A stretch of 64,000 bases of DNA, taken from Herbaspirillum autotrophicum (lineage in GTDB: Bacteria > Pseudomonadota > Gammaproteobacteria > Burkholderiales > Burkholderiaceae_D). Positions 29,517 to 37,586 of the stretch are shown one piece after another (the first letter of the stretch is position 1; each line of letters opens with the position of its first letter). Made by a program: the position numbers and the translations under genes. The stretch covers positions 124,001-188,000 of the forward strand of contig NZ_LFLS01000006.1 of the NCBI RefSeq assembly GCF_001189915.1, in the 5' to 3' direction. The notes under the pieces are model-generated. The model was not told the origin of the DNA. It saw only the letters and a program-made list of their open reading frames with translations, and made no database searches.

Positions 29517-30457
29517 TGCAGGTCATGAGCCTGATGAGCGTGGCCTGGCTGATGTTGGCCGGGGTGCTGCTCGATCTGTTGCTGGGGGAAGCGCGGCGCT
29601 GGCATCCGCTGGTCGGATTCGGGCGTTGGGCGAATGCCATCGAGCGCCGCTGCAATCGTGGCCGTGCGCGTTTTTGGCGGGGGCTGGCGGCATGGGCGCT
29701 GGCGGTACTGCCACTGACCGCGCTGGCATGGTGGTTGCTGATGCAATTGGCCGCAGTGCAATTCTGGTGTGCCGCAGCGGTGCATGCCTTGCTGCTGTAT
29801 TTCTGCATCGGCTTGCGCAGTTTGCGCGAGCACGCCTTGCCGATTGCGCAGGCACTGGCGGCGGGCGACTTGCCGGCTGCGCGGCGACTGACGGCACGCA
29901 TCGTCAGTCGTGACACCGGTGCCGCAGAAGAAACCGATCTGGCCAAGGCCGGCGTGGAGTCATTGCTGGAAAACGGCAACGACGCCGTGTTCGGTACCTT
30001 GTTCTGGTTTTTGCTGGCAGGCGGACCGGGTGCCGTGCTGTTTCGTTTGTCGAACACGCTGGATGCCATGTGGGGCTATCGCACCCCGCGTTATCAACAA
30101 TTCGGTTGCGCCGCAGCGCGCATCGACGATGTCTTGAACTGGCTGCCGGCGCGTCTCACCGCACTGTCCTATGCGGTACTGGGTGACTGGCGTCAGGCCT
30201 GGTCTTGCTGGCGTCGTCAGGCGCCGCAATGGAGCAGTCCGAATGCCGGCCCGGTAATGGCGGCCGGCGCCGGGGCCTTGAATCTGGCGCTGGGCGGCGC
30301 TGCTACCTATCACGGCGAACTTGAACAACGGCCGCTGCTGGGTGCCGGTGTCGCGCCGCAGGCGGCCGATATCGTGCGCGCCTGGCAATTGGTGATGCGT
30401 ACCACCGTGCTGTGGCTGGTGGTCACGCTGGTGATCGCCTGGATACTGAAGTCTTAA
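29513..30457 (+). CDS. cbiB: Adenosylcobinamide-phosphate synthase CbiB
   Basis: 314 residues, an integral membrane protein with four to five helices. [23 protein letters not shown] at the N-terminus (the first 20 residues shown define the family start), [18 protein letters not shown] and [13 protein letters not shown] are conserved CbiB/CobD motifs. It attaches aminopropanol (or its phosphate) to cobyric acid. It starts by ATGA overlap with cobU. The adenosylcobinamide-GDP ribazoletransferase (CobS) that would act next is not in the window. Confidence 0.93.
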   Translation: MMQVMSLMSVAWLMLAGVLLDLLLGEARRWHPLVGFGRWANAIERRCNRGRARFWRGLAAWALAVLPLTALAWWLLMQLAAVQFWCAAAVHALLLYFCIGLRSLREHALPIAQALAAGDLPAARRLTARIVSRDTGAAEETDLAKAGVESLLENGNDAVFGTLFWFLLAGGPGAVLFRLSNTLDAMWGYRTPRYQQFGCAAARIDDVLNWLPARLTALSYAVLGDWRQAWSCWRRQAPQWSSPNAGPVMAAGAGALNLALGGAATYHGELEQRPLLGAGVAPQAADIVRAWQLVMRTTVLWLVVTLVIAWILKS

Positions 30458-30469
30458 AGGAAAACGCAG

Positions 30470-31489
30470 ATGTTGGAACATGGTGGCAATTTGCACGAAG
30501 CCGTGCAGCGTTACGGACGACCGCTGAGCCAATGGCTGGACTTGTCGACCGGCATTAATCCGCAACCGTATCCGTCGCCGATACTGGACCAGCTGGTGTG
30601 GCATCGCTTGCCGGAAACCAGCAGTGAACTGGTGGCCGCAGCATGCGCTTATTACGGCGCACCGGACATGCTGGCAGTGGCCGGCACGCAAGCCGCGATT
30701 CAGGCTTTGCCGCAGTTGCGACGGCAGCAGGCAGCGGATAAACTATCGCGGGTGGTGGTGGCGGCACCGGCTTACGCCGAGCATGCCCATCGCTGGCAGC
30801 AGGCGGGTCACGCGGTACGGGAAATTGACTATCCTCATCTGGCGCAGGCAATTGATACCTGCGATGTCATGGTGGTCTGCAATCCGAATAATCCCACCGG
30901 CGCCGGCGTCGCCCCCGGCGTCTTGCTGGACTGGGCCGCACGGCTGGCAGCACGTGGCGGCTGGCTGGTGGTGGATGAAGCGTTCGGCGATACGTTGCCG
31001 TTGCAGAGCGTAGCAGCACATGCCGAGATGGCGGGCCTGATCGTGTTGCGCTCGGTCGGGAAATTTTTCGGCCTGGCCGGTTTGCGTCTCGGATTTGTTG
31101 CCGCCAATCGGATACTGCTCGACGACTTGCGTGACTGGCTCGGTCCCTGGGCGGTCAGCGGGCCGGCGCAGGAAATCGGTTTGACGGCCTTGCGTGACAG
31201 CGCCTGGCAGCAGGCCACGCGCGAACGTTTGCTGGTCGATGGCAGTCGCCTCCGGCAATTGCTGGCAAGCTGCGGCATCGTCTCCGGCGGCAGTGCCTTG
31301 TATCAGTGGTGGCCGCAAGCGAATGCCGGCGCGTGGCATGACTACATGGCGCAGCAAGGCATCTGGGTGCGCTTGTTTACACGCGGGGCGGGCGGCATAC
31401 GGCTTGGTCTGCCGCCGCATGAAACCGGCTGGCAACGGCTGGAGCGCGCATTGCACGGCTGGTCTGCCAGCGCAGGAACCGCATCATGA
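30470..31489 (+). CDS. Threonine-phosphate decarboxylase, PLP-dependent (CobD/CobC type)
   Basis: 339 residues, class I/II aminotransferase fold. It opens with HGGNLHEAV, as CobD (Salmonella) and CobC (Pseudomonas) do, has [17 protein letters not shown] and the PLP-lysine segment [15 protein letters not shown]. It makes (R)-1-amino-2-propanol phosphate for the nucleotide loop. I leave the symbol empty because cobD and cobC are used for different genes in different species. AAAGGA ribosome site; it overlaps cobQ by ATGA. Confidence 0.92.
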   Translation: MLEHGGNLHEAVQRYGRPLSQWLDLSTGINPQPYPSPILDQLVWHRLPETSSELVAAACAYYGAPDMLAVAGTQAAIQALPQLRRQQAADKLSRVVVAAPAYAEHAHRWQQAGHAVREIDYPHLAQAIDTCDVMVVCNPNNPTGAGVAPGVLLDWAARLAARGGWLVVDEAFGDTLPLQSVAAHAEMAGLIVLRSVGKFFGLAGLRLGFVAANRILLDDLRDWLGPWAVSGPAQEIGLTALRDSAWQQATRERLLVDGSRLRQLLASCGIVSGGSALYQWWPQANAGAWHDYMAQQGIWVRLFTRGAGGIRLGLPPHETGWQRLERALHGWSASAGTAS

Positions 31490-32964
31490 GTTTGCCGGAT
31501 TTCCCGCACCATACGCTGATGGTGCAAGGCACCACTTCCGACGCCGGCAAGAGTACGGTGGTGGCGGCCCTGTGCCGTCTGCTGCGCCGCCATGGCGTAG
31601 CCGTCGCTCCATTCAAGCCGCAAAACATGGCGCTCAACAGTGCGGTGACGATTGACGGTGGCGAGATCGGCCGCGCGCAGGCATTGCAAGCGGTGGCGGC
31701 CGGCATCGCTGCGCATACCGACATGAATCCGGTCTTGCTCAAGCCCTCCAGCGATACCGGCGCGCAAGTGATCATTCACGGCAAAGTGCGGGCCGACATG
31801 AATGCGCGCGATTATCACCAGTACAAGACCACGGCCATGGCGGCGGTGCTGGAGTCATACCGCCGCCTGCGTGCACAGTATCAGACGGTGTTGGTGGAAG
31901 GGGCCGGCAGCCCGGCCGAAATCAATCTGCGTGCGCGTGACATCGCCAACATGGGCTTTGCCGAAGCGGTCGATTGTCCGGTGATTCTGGTGGCCGATAT
32001 TGATCGCGGCGGTGTCTTTGCGCATCTGATCGGCACCCTGGATTGTTTGTCCGAGAGCGAGCGGGCACGCATCATCGGTTTTGTCATCAATCGGTTTCGC
32101 GGCGATATCAGCCTGCTGCAACCAGGGCTGGACTGGCTGGAGCAGCGTACCGGCAAACCGGTGCTGGCAGTGCTGCCGTATCTGCAGGGCTTGCATCTGG
32201 ATGCGGAAGATGCGATCCAGCAAGGGCAGAGCGCCAGCGGTAGTTTTCGGGTAGTGGTGCCGGTGCTGCCGCGCATCAGCAATCACACTGACTTTGATGC
32301 CTTGCGCGCGCATCCCGAAGTTGATTTGCGTTTCATCGGTCCGGGCCAGCCGATTCCGGCTGCGGATCTGATCGTTTTGCCGGGCAGCAAAAATACCCGT
32401 AATGATCTGGCCTGGCTGCAGCAACAGGGATGGCCGGCGGCGCTGCGCAAACACTTGCGCTACGGCGGCAAGGTGATTGGCATTTGCGGCGGTTTTCAAA
32501 TGCTGGGTCACAGCGTCAGCGATCCGCACGGTGTAGAGGGTGTTGCCGGCGATACGGCCGGCCTCGGTTTGCTGGATATGAGCACCGAATTGACCGTCGA
32601 CAAAACCTTGTTGCAAGTGCGCGGACATTGTCTGGTCGATGACACCGCAGCCGCGGTCAGTGCCTATGAAATCCATATGGGCAAATCACACGGCAATGCT
32701 TTCAGGCGTGCGGCGTTTCAACTGATGACAGTGGACGCCGGCGACGGCCTGCGCAATGAAGGCGCAGTGTCGGAGGACGGTCAGATATTGGGCAGCTATC
32801 TGCATGGCATGTTCGACGCGCCGCAAGCATTTTCCGCGCTGTTGCGCTGGGCTGGTCTGCACAGTGAGCTGACGGTCGATCTCGGACAGTTGCGGGAAGA
32901 CAGTCTGGAGCGCATCGCCGATGCTGCCTTGCCGCTGTATCAACGGCTGTTGTCCGGCAAATGA
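31486..32964 (+). CDS. cobQ: Cobyric acid synthase
   Basis: 492 residues. An N-terminal ATP-binding domain begins [15 protein letters not shown] and has [13 protein letters not shown]-terminal glutamine amidotransferase domain has the nucleophile Cys in [10 protein letters not shown] and a late His in SYLHGMF. It amidates side chains b, d, e and g of the corrin ring. It is the last gene of the cobalamin operon; only 33 bases separate it from a convergent gene and no intrinsic terminator is visible there. Confidence 0.95.
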   Translation: MSLPDFPHHTLMVQGTTSDAGKSTVVAALCRLLRRHGVAVAPFKPQNMALNSAVTIDGGEIGRAQALQAVAAGIAAHTDMNPVLLKPSSDTGAQVIIHGKVRADMNARDYHQYKTTAMAAVLESYRRLRAQYQTVLVEGAGSPAEINLRARDIANMGFAEAVDCPVILVADIDRGGVFAHLIGTLDCLSESERARIIGFVINRFRGDISLLQPGLDWLEQRTGKPVLAVLPYLQGLHLDAEDAIQQGQSASGSFRVVVPVLPRISNHTDFDALRAHPEVDLRFIGPGQPIPAADLIVLPGSKNTRNDLAWLQQQGWPAALRKHLRYGGKVIGICGGFQMLGHSVSDPHGVEGVAGDTAGLGLLDMSTELTVDKTLLQVRGHCLVDDTAAAVSAYEIHMGKSHGNAFRRAAFQLMTVDAGDGLRNEGAVSEDGQILGSYLHGMFDAPQAFSALLRWAGLHSELTVDLGQLREDSLERIADAALPLYQRLLSGK

Positions 32965-32997
32965 AAGGGTGGGGGGATGTCGCCTTGTCCGCTGTTT

Positions 32998-33849
32998 TCA
33001 GGCGTGTATCAGGCGTTGGATGAAGTTCAGATAATTGGTACGCGGCGGCGCCAGAAATTCCAGTAATGCCTGATTGACGAAGTCGGGATTTTCGAGCGTG
33101 CTGAGATGGCCGGCATTGGGAATGGAAACAAACGGGCAGCCGATCTTGTCTGCCAGTTCCTGCAAATCGGTGGGGGGTCTGGGAATATCTGCCACGCCCG
33201 TCAGAAACAAAGTACGTTTGCGATTGAGCAGGCGCAGACGTTCACCGACATCCTTGCGATCGAACATCATGCGCCCGAGCGGCACGATGCTTTGGAGTAC
33301 CCGTTCGGCTGGCGTGGTGGCGAGCGCATCATGCAGTTCGGTACGCAGCGGCGAGGCGATGTCGTCATAAGGATTGAAAAACAGAGGCACGATTGCTTCC
33401 AGCAGCGGTTCGGGAAATTTCCCGGCGGTTTCGATCTGGTCCAGCAAGGACCAGTAACGGGCACGGGAACCGACAGGTTCGACCCCGAGACAGGCATCCA
33501 TGATCACCAGCGTCTTGACCCGGGCCGGTACCAGCAGCGTCAGCTCGGTACCCCATAAGGCACCGATCGAATGGCCCACCATCGAGAACGAGCCGATACC
33601 GAGGTTATCCAGCAATTGCAGCATGTTGCGGGCCAGGCTTTGCAGATCGGTGGTGGCTGGCGGCAGCGACCCGGAGCCGCCATGACCCCACAGATCGGGC
33701 GCGATGACCCGGTAATGCTGCGACAGGGCTTCGATCTGCGGACGCCACATGCCGCTGTGCCACAGATAGCAATGCGCCAGCACAATGGGAAAACCCTGTC
33801 CTTCATCGAGATAGTGAAGCGGCTGGTTGTCTACGATAGAAATTGGCAT
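32998..33849 (-). CDS. Alpha/beta hydrolase
   Basis: 283 residues. Alpha/beta-hydrolase fold with oxyanion-hole region LAHCYLWHSGMW, nucleophile elbow GHSIG near residue 95, and a C-terminal catalytic His in NAGHLSTLENPD. The layout matches small esterases, lactonases and dehalogenase-like hydrolases; the substrate cannot be assigned. It is convergent with the cobalamin operon and not obviously linked to it. The start has an AAGGA ribosome site on the minus strand. Confidence 0.9.
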   Translation of the reverse strand: MPISIVDNQPLHYLDEGQGFPIVLAHCYLWHSGMWRPQIEALSQHYRVIAPDLWGHGGSGSLPPATTDLQSLARNMLQLLDNLGIGSFSMVGHSIGALWGTELTLLVPARVKTLVIMDACLGVEPVGSRARYWSLLDQIETAGKFPEPLLEAIVPLFFNPYDDIASPLRTELHDALATTPAERVLQSIVPLGRMMFDRKDVGERLRLLNRKRTLFLTGVADIPRPPTDLQELADKIGCPFVSIPNAGHLSTLENPDFVNQALLEFLAPPRTNYLNFIQRLIHA

Positions 33850-34180
33850 GAATCGGTATCCTTATGATGGCGATGGCGAAGTAACAGACGCCGGCAGGCA
33901 GGTGAACCGGTAATCCGGCAGTGCTCCGGTAATGACCGGACGGGTGGATACGTGAAGCCGTCAAGCCTGGATAAATCCGTAGAACAGTGACGTGAAAAAA
34001 TAGCATAAATATTTCCCGAAGGAAACATATCAGATCACTATGAAGATGCAATAAAACGCGGTGGGAGCGATGTTGCAGAGCAGGACGAGGGTGCGCTCAG
34101 GTGCTGCCGCAAAATGGCATAACGGCCGTTGCAACCGTTACAGGAGTGCGCGCCGGCGGCGGCCGGCGGCGTATGTCAAT
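33850..34180. promoter_or_regulatory. Intergenic region with a CCGGT inverted repeat upstream of the hydrolase
   Basis: No gene seen. TCCGGTAATGACCGGA at 33925-33940 is a perfect dyad (arms TCCGGT/ACCGGA), and a related CCGGTAATCCGG lies just before it (33907-33918). They sit about 60-90 bases upstream of the hydrolase start, where an operator would be expected. The rest is AT-rich on the right-hand side, with no recognisable promoter. Confidence 0.35.
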
Positions 34181-34378
34181 TCAGTTCAATGCCGCACTGG
34201 CGGCTTGTTCCGGTGTCAGCCCGTCGTAGAACATGTCGGTAAACCATTCGACTTCTTCTTCAATATGTTCTTGCGCCTGATCCAGCGTTGCGCCGCCGGC
34301 AACCAGGAATTTCTCCACTTCAGTGCACCATTCAATCAACGCCTGTGTTTCGGGATCCAGCTTTTCTTTCTTTGCCAT
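34181..34378 (-). CDS. Small acidic hypothetical protein
   Basis: 65 residues. The ATG at 34378 has AAGGA six bases upstream and is preferred over the nearer in-frame ATG (34384) and the longer frame. The sequence is helical and acidic (EEEVEWFTDMFYDG) with one Cys. Without hydrophobic helices it is likely cytoplasmic. I do not recognise a family. Confidence 0.6.
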   Translation of the reverse strand: MAKKEKLDPETQALIEWCTEVEKFLVAGGATLDQAQEHIEEEVEWFTDMFYDGLTPEQAASAALN

Positions 34379-34658
34379 CGTCATTCCTTTTTGTTCAAGC
34401 CTGTACTTTGCCACGATTTGCGGCCGTTTGTCTGGCGCCATGTAGATTGCTGCCCGTGCGCAGCAGGTCAGGCGCGCGGATCAGTGCGCGAAGCTCAATA
34501 ATATTTCATTAAAAACTCGCTGAATTGCGATGTTTTTTTGCGGTCACAAAAAACAGAATTGATCTCGGATCCGAGCGGCGCACCCGCAATGCGGATCGCG
34601 TTCACGGCCGTAGGCTGCGGCCTGGATTTTCGATCAATTTTCCAGCAGGGAACTCAAG

Positions 34659-34919
34659 ATGCCCAGTGCACAGATACGTATTCATTTGGGTGGCAATGAT
34701 CGCGCCTCGCAGGCCTTCATGCGGGTCACGCATCCGGATGGCGAGTGGACCGAATATCATCTGACCGGCAGCGCCGGCACCAACGCCCTGTTGTTGATCG
34801 ACGAACCCGGCCGGCAGGCCAGAGCGGCCTTGTGCCACGCCGATATCGGCGGACCGGTGCAGCCATTGAGTATCGTTGAGTACCGCACACTGATGGCAAG
34901 TACCCGCTATCCGGCCTGA
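34659..34919 (+). CDS. Small hypothetical protein
   Basis: 86 residues from an ATG preceded by AGGGAA. It shows alternating hydrophobic residues suggestive of a small beta fold (IRIHLGGND, AFMRVTHPDGEW, NALLLIDEPG). There is no signal peptide or membrane segment. No family recognised. Confidence 0.55.
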   Translation: MPSAQIRIHLGGNDRASQAFMRVTHPDGEWTEYHLTGSAGTNALLLIDEPGRQARAALCHADIGGPVQPLSIVEYRTLMASTRYPA

Positions 34920-35076
34920 TGTTTTTGCAAAACGGCAATGTTGATGTGCTGGCATGTTTGCCGGCATGACGGCGCCATTCTCTGTCCGAAGCCCGATCCG
35001 CGCTGAAATCTCCATGCGATGCAAATGTAAATCTGGTATCGTTGATCCGCACGCATTTCAAACAAAGGAGACTGAT

Positions 35077-35283
35077 ATGGATCTGGTAGAGAAATTTGAT
35101 GCAAAAGGCAAGACCGGAGCGCCTTACCATGTTGAGGTGTATGAAACACGGCTGACCGATGCCGATGTCAATGCGCCAGCCGGCTCCAGAACCTATAAAC
35201 TGGCCGACGGACGTTCGCTTGACCCCTTGTCCGACGCCAAATTCAAAATTGTCCAGACCGGAGAAAAGATCTACCGCCTGTAA
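35077..35283 (+). CDS. Small hypothetical protein
   Basis: 68 residues. The start at 35077 follows a strong AAAGGAG ribosome site (35064-35070), which sets it over longer in-frame starts. Hydrophilic, with a likely small beta-rich fold (YHVEVYETRL, RTYKLADGRSLDPL). No family recognised. It lies alone between two other small genes. Confidence 0.65.
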   Translation: MDLVEKFDAKGKTGAPYHVEVYETRLTDADVNAPAGSRTYKLADGRSLDPLSDAKFKIVQTGEKIYRL

Positions 35284-35324
35284 GTGTCAGCGGTTCTCAG
35301 TACCTGTTCACCGCAGGCCCGCCC

Positions 35325-35822
35325 TCACGCCGGCTTGCGGTAATCGTTTTCTATCCAGGCTGCAGCAGTGGCCTCGGTCAATCTGAAGTTCGCCGCCACC
35401 TGTACCTTTGCCAGCAACTCGCCGTCATTATCATGCGCGGCCAGATCGGCATAGGGAAAATCATCATCCGGCACAATATCCAGCGTTACCCGGATGCCAC
35501 TGGTGCCGACTTCCACGCTCTTGTGCAATTGCGCATGTAATTGTTGTTCATGCCGGCGACGGAATTCCGAAGCGGTCTTGACCAGCGTGTTGAACGCCGA
35601 GCGATCCAGCGGTTTCGGATTCTTCTTGTCGCGCCCCATGGTCCAGGGGCCGGTCAGGGTCGGTTCGGGCTCGCCTTCGCGGGTCATTTCGACCGCCCAG
35701 CCGTCATCGTCATCATTGTTGATTACCCGGGCAGTCCAGCCGTCGTCGCGCCACAGGCGCGGTTCATTGATGGTTTCCGGGATTTCCGGCGATTCGCTGT
35801 CGAGGGTATTCTGGTCGGACAT
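35325..35822 (-). CDS. Hypothetical acidic protein
   Basis: 165 residues from the ATG at 35822 on the minus strand, with AGGAA upstream. Soluble and acidic, with a central WAVEMTREGEPEPTLTGPW segment and an RRRHEQQLHAQLHK helix. No domain that I recognise. It runs divergently from the fimbrial operon, so the 35823-36245 gap may hold promoters for both. Confidence 0.65.
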   Translation of the reverse strand: MSDQNTLDSESPEIPETINEPRLWRDDGWTARVINNDDDDGWAVEMTREGEPEPTLTGPWTMGRDKKNPKPLDRSAFNTLVKTASEFRRRHEQQLHAQLHKSVEVGTSGIRVTLDIVPDDDFPYADLAAHDNDGELLAKVQVAANFRLTEATAAAWIENDYRKPA

Positions 35823-36245
35823 GGATGAGTTCCTGATGCAAGGCTCGCTATCATAGATGAATATCGCTCCCGCTGCGCGCTGACGCCTGCCGTTTCTGCC
35901 GCAAAAATTCCTCCCTGACATTTTCTGCATGCATTGCTGGCTGCCGCTTGCCGCGGTCCGTTGCGGATGGCAGCGGTTTCCGGGCGTCACCGTGCGGTTG
36001 CCGCGGCCAGCCGGATGCGCGCGTGCCAGAGCATCGGATCGTTGCAAACCGGTGCCGGTTGCCTCCCAAAAATAATCCAATTCCTATTTCAATTTCAGCC
36101 TTTGCTGATTTCGTTCGCAGGTCGCTGTCACTATGATGACGGGACAGTATGCGAGGTGCTCTCAACGAAAAGAGATGACTTTCGCGGATGAGTTTCCGGG
36201 GTGACATGCCGCACGGCAAGCACAGTAATGAATAGGGGAAGAGTG
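35823..36245. promoter_or_regulatory. Divergent intergenic region upstream of the fimbrial operon
   Basis: No convincing gene: a 122-residue minus-strand frame (35851-36219) is Arg/Ser-rich with no family features. A possible sigma-70 promoter for the fimbriae is TTCGTT-16-TATGAT at about 36109-36136. The region should also carry the site of the local regulators, which I cannot define. Confidence 0.3.
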
Positions 36246-36983
36246 ATGATTCGAAGCCTGGTTTTGTGGGGGGCAGGGATGTTGAGCATGGCTGCAGTTG
36301 CGGCGCCGAGCATTCATATCGGTGCCATGTATGACTATCTGGAGGACGACCGCAGCACCTTGCTCAAACGCATCCGCAATTCCGGCGATAGCACCGCCTT
36401 TGTCCGCGTGAGTATCACCGAGGTGAGCTTCGGCGAAACCGGCGAGCCGCAAGAAAAAATCGCCGCCGCCATCAGTCTCGGCCAGAAGCAGGCCGGAGCC
36501 ACGCTCGTGGCAAGTCCGGCCCGTCTGATCATTCCGGCCGGCGGCATGCAGGCAGCACGCCTGATGTATCTCGGTCAACGCGACAGGGAGCGTTATTTCC
36601 GCGTGCGTTTCGTGCCTGTGGCACCGGAAGAAAAAGAAGGATTCAGTCCCGAAAATGCGGCCGAATACCGGCAATCGGTATCTGCCGGCGTGACGATGCT
36701 GATGGGATACGGCGCGATGCTGTTCGTAGCGCCGAAACGTCCGAGCTATCACACCGAGGTCGTTGAGCAGGATCAGAAAATCATTGTGCGCAACAACGGT
36801 AACGCCACTGTCGTACTGGCCGATTTCCATGCCTGCGAGGTTGACGGGAATGATTGCGGCACCCCCTCGAAATATCACGTCCTGCCGGGCCGGACCAGAG
36901 AGTTTGTAAAAGAAGCGGGGCATGAGTACCGCTTCAAATTGCATGAAGGAAAGCGCGACAAGACGTTTGAGTTTGCAGGGTAG
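36246..36983 (+). CDS. Periplasmic chaperone of an alternate (CS1/cable-type) fimbrial system
   Basis: 245 residues with an N-terminal signal peptide ending VAAPS. Two Ig-like domains follow, with a central SPARLIIPAGGMQAARLMYLG, the subunit-binding strand region of pilus chaperones, and VVLADFHACE in the second domain. Order and relatedness match CooB/CblB of CS1 and cable pili: chaperone, major pilin, usher, tip. It would hold pilins in the periplasm until the usher takes them. ATG 36246 is chosen because it gives a proper signal peptide. Confidence 0.85.
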   Translation: MIRSLVLWGAGMLSMAAVAAPSIHIGAMYDYLEDDRSTLLKRIRNSGDSTAFVRVSITEVSFGETGEPQEKIAAAISLGQKQAGATLVASPARLIIPAGGMQAARLMYLGQRDRERYFRVRFVPVAPEEKEGFSPENAAEYRQSVSAGVTMLMGYGAMLFVAPKRPSYHTEVVEQDQKIIVRNNGNATVVLADFHACEVDGNDCGTPSKYHVLPGRTREFVKEAGHEYRFKLHEGKRDKTFEFAG

Positions 36984-37023
36984 TTCTGTTCTTAACTGTT
37001 TTTATATGTTTAAAGGAAGCATT

Positions 37024-37527
37024 ATGTTTTTGAAAAAAATATCTTCATTGGCTGCACTCGGTATGGCATTGGCGTGGCATCCGGTATCGGCGCAGACGAG
37101 TCAGCGGGTTCCGATGCTGGTGCATGTGGAGGCGCATGTGCCATCAGAGCAGTTTTCGGTATCGCCGTTGGGCTGGGATCATACCGTTCCGGTGAAACTG
37201 GCTTTCGATACTCAGAACCGGCGCTTGGTTGCCGCCAACCGGCATCTCCGGGTACGCAGCAATATTGGCGATGTTTCTGCCCGTTTGGTTGGCCTGGCGA
37301 TTCTGACCAATGGCACTGCCAGCGTTCCGCTGCATGTCTCTGTCGGTGACAAGATGCTGTCAATGGAGTCGCAGACCGTCGCTTTACACAACGACACAAG
37401 GACTGGAGACGGTGCCAGTCTCGGCTTTTCCATCACCCCCGGAGAGCATCCGCCAAGCGGACTTGCTCTTGGTAATTATTCAGGTGTTGTCTCGTTGCTG
37501 TTTGAAACCAATCCCGCAGCAAACTGA
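37024..37527 (+). CDS. Major pilin, CS1 type
   Basis: 167 residues with a signal peptide (cleavage after VSAQT or nearby). The mature protein is beta-rich and without cysteines, with HVEAHVPSEQFSVSP near its start and NYSGVVSLLFETN at the C-terminus, as in CooA/CblA-type pilins. Lack of a disulfide separates this class from type 1 pilins. The ATG is preceded by AAAGGAAG. The chaperone gene ends 40 bases upstream. Confidence 0.85.
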   Translation: MFLKKISSLAALGMALAWHPVSAQTSQRVPMLVHVEAHVPSEQFSVSPLGWDHTVPVKLAFDTQNRRLVAANRHLRVRSNIGDVSARLVGLAILTNGTASVPLHVSVGDKMLSMESQTVALHNDTRTGDGASLGFSITPGEHPPSGLALGNYSGVVSLLFETNPAAN

Positions 37528-37557
37528 TTTTTTCCGTAATCGATAAAGCCATATTCA

Positions 37558-37578
37558 GCAGGGCGCTGGACGCCCTGC
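37558..37578 (+). terminator. Stem-loop between major pilin and usher
   Basis: GCAGGGCG (37558-37565) and CGCCCTGC (37571-37578) form a perfect 8-base-pair stem with a 5-base loop. It sits nine bases before the usher ATG and no U-run follows. In chaperone-usher operons such a hairpin often protects the pilin message or limits read-through so that pilin outnumbers usher; that role is inferred here. Confidence 0.55.
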
Positions 37579-37586
37579 AACACCGG

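Noticed and set aside
35851-36219. 122-residue minus-strand frame upstream of the fimbrial operon
   Set aside because: Ser/Arg-rich without a ribosome site or family features; it covers the region where fimbrial promoters are expected.
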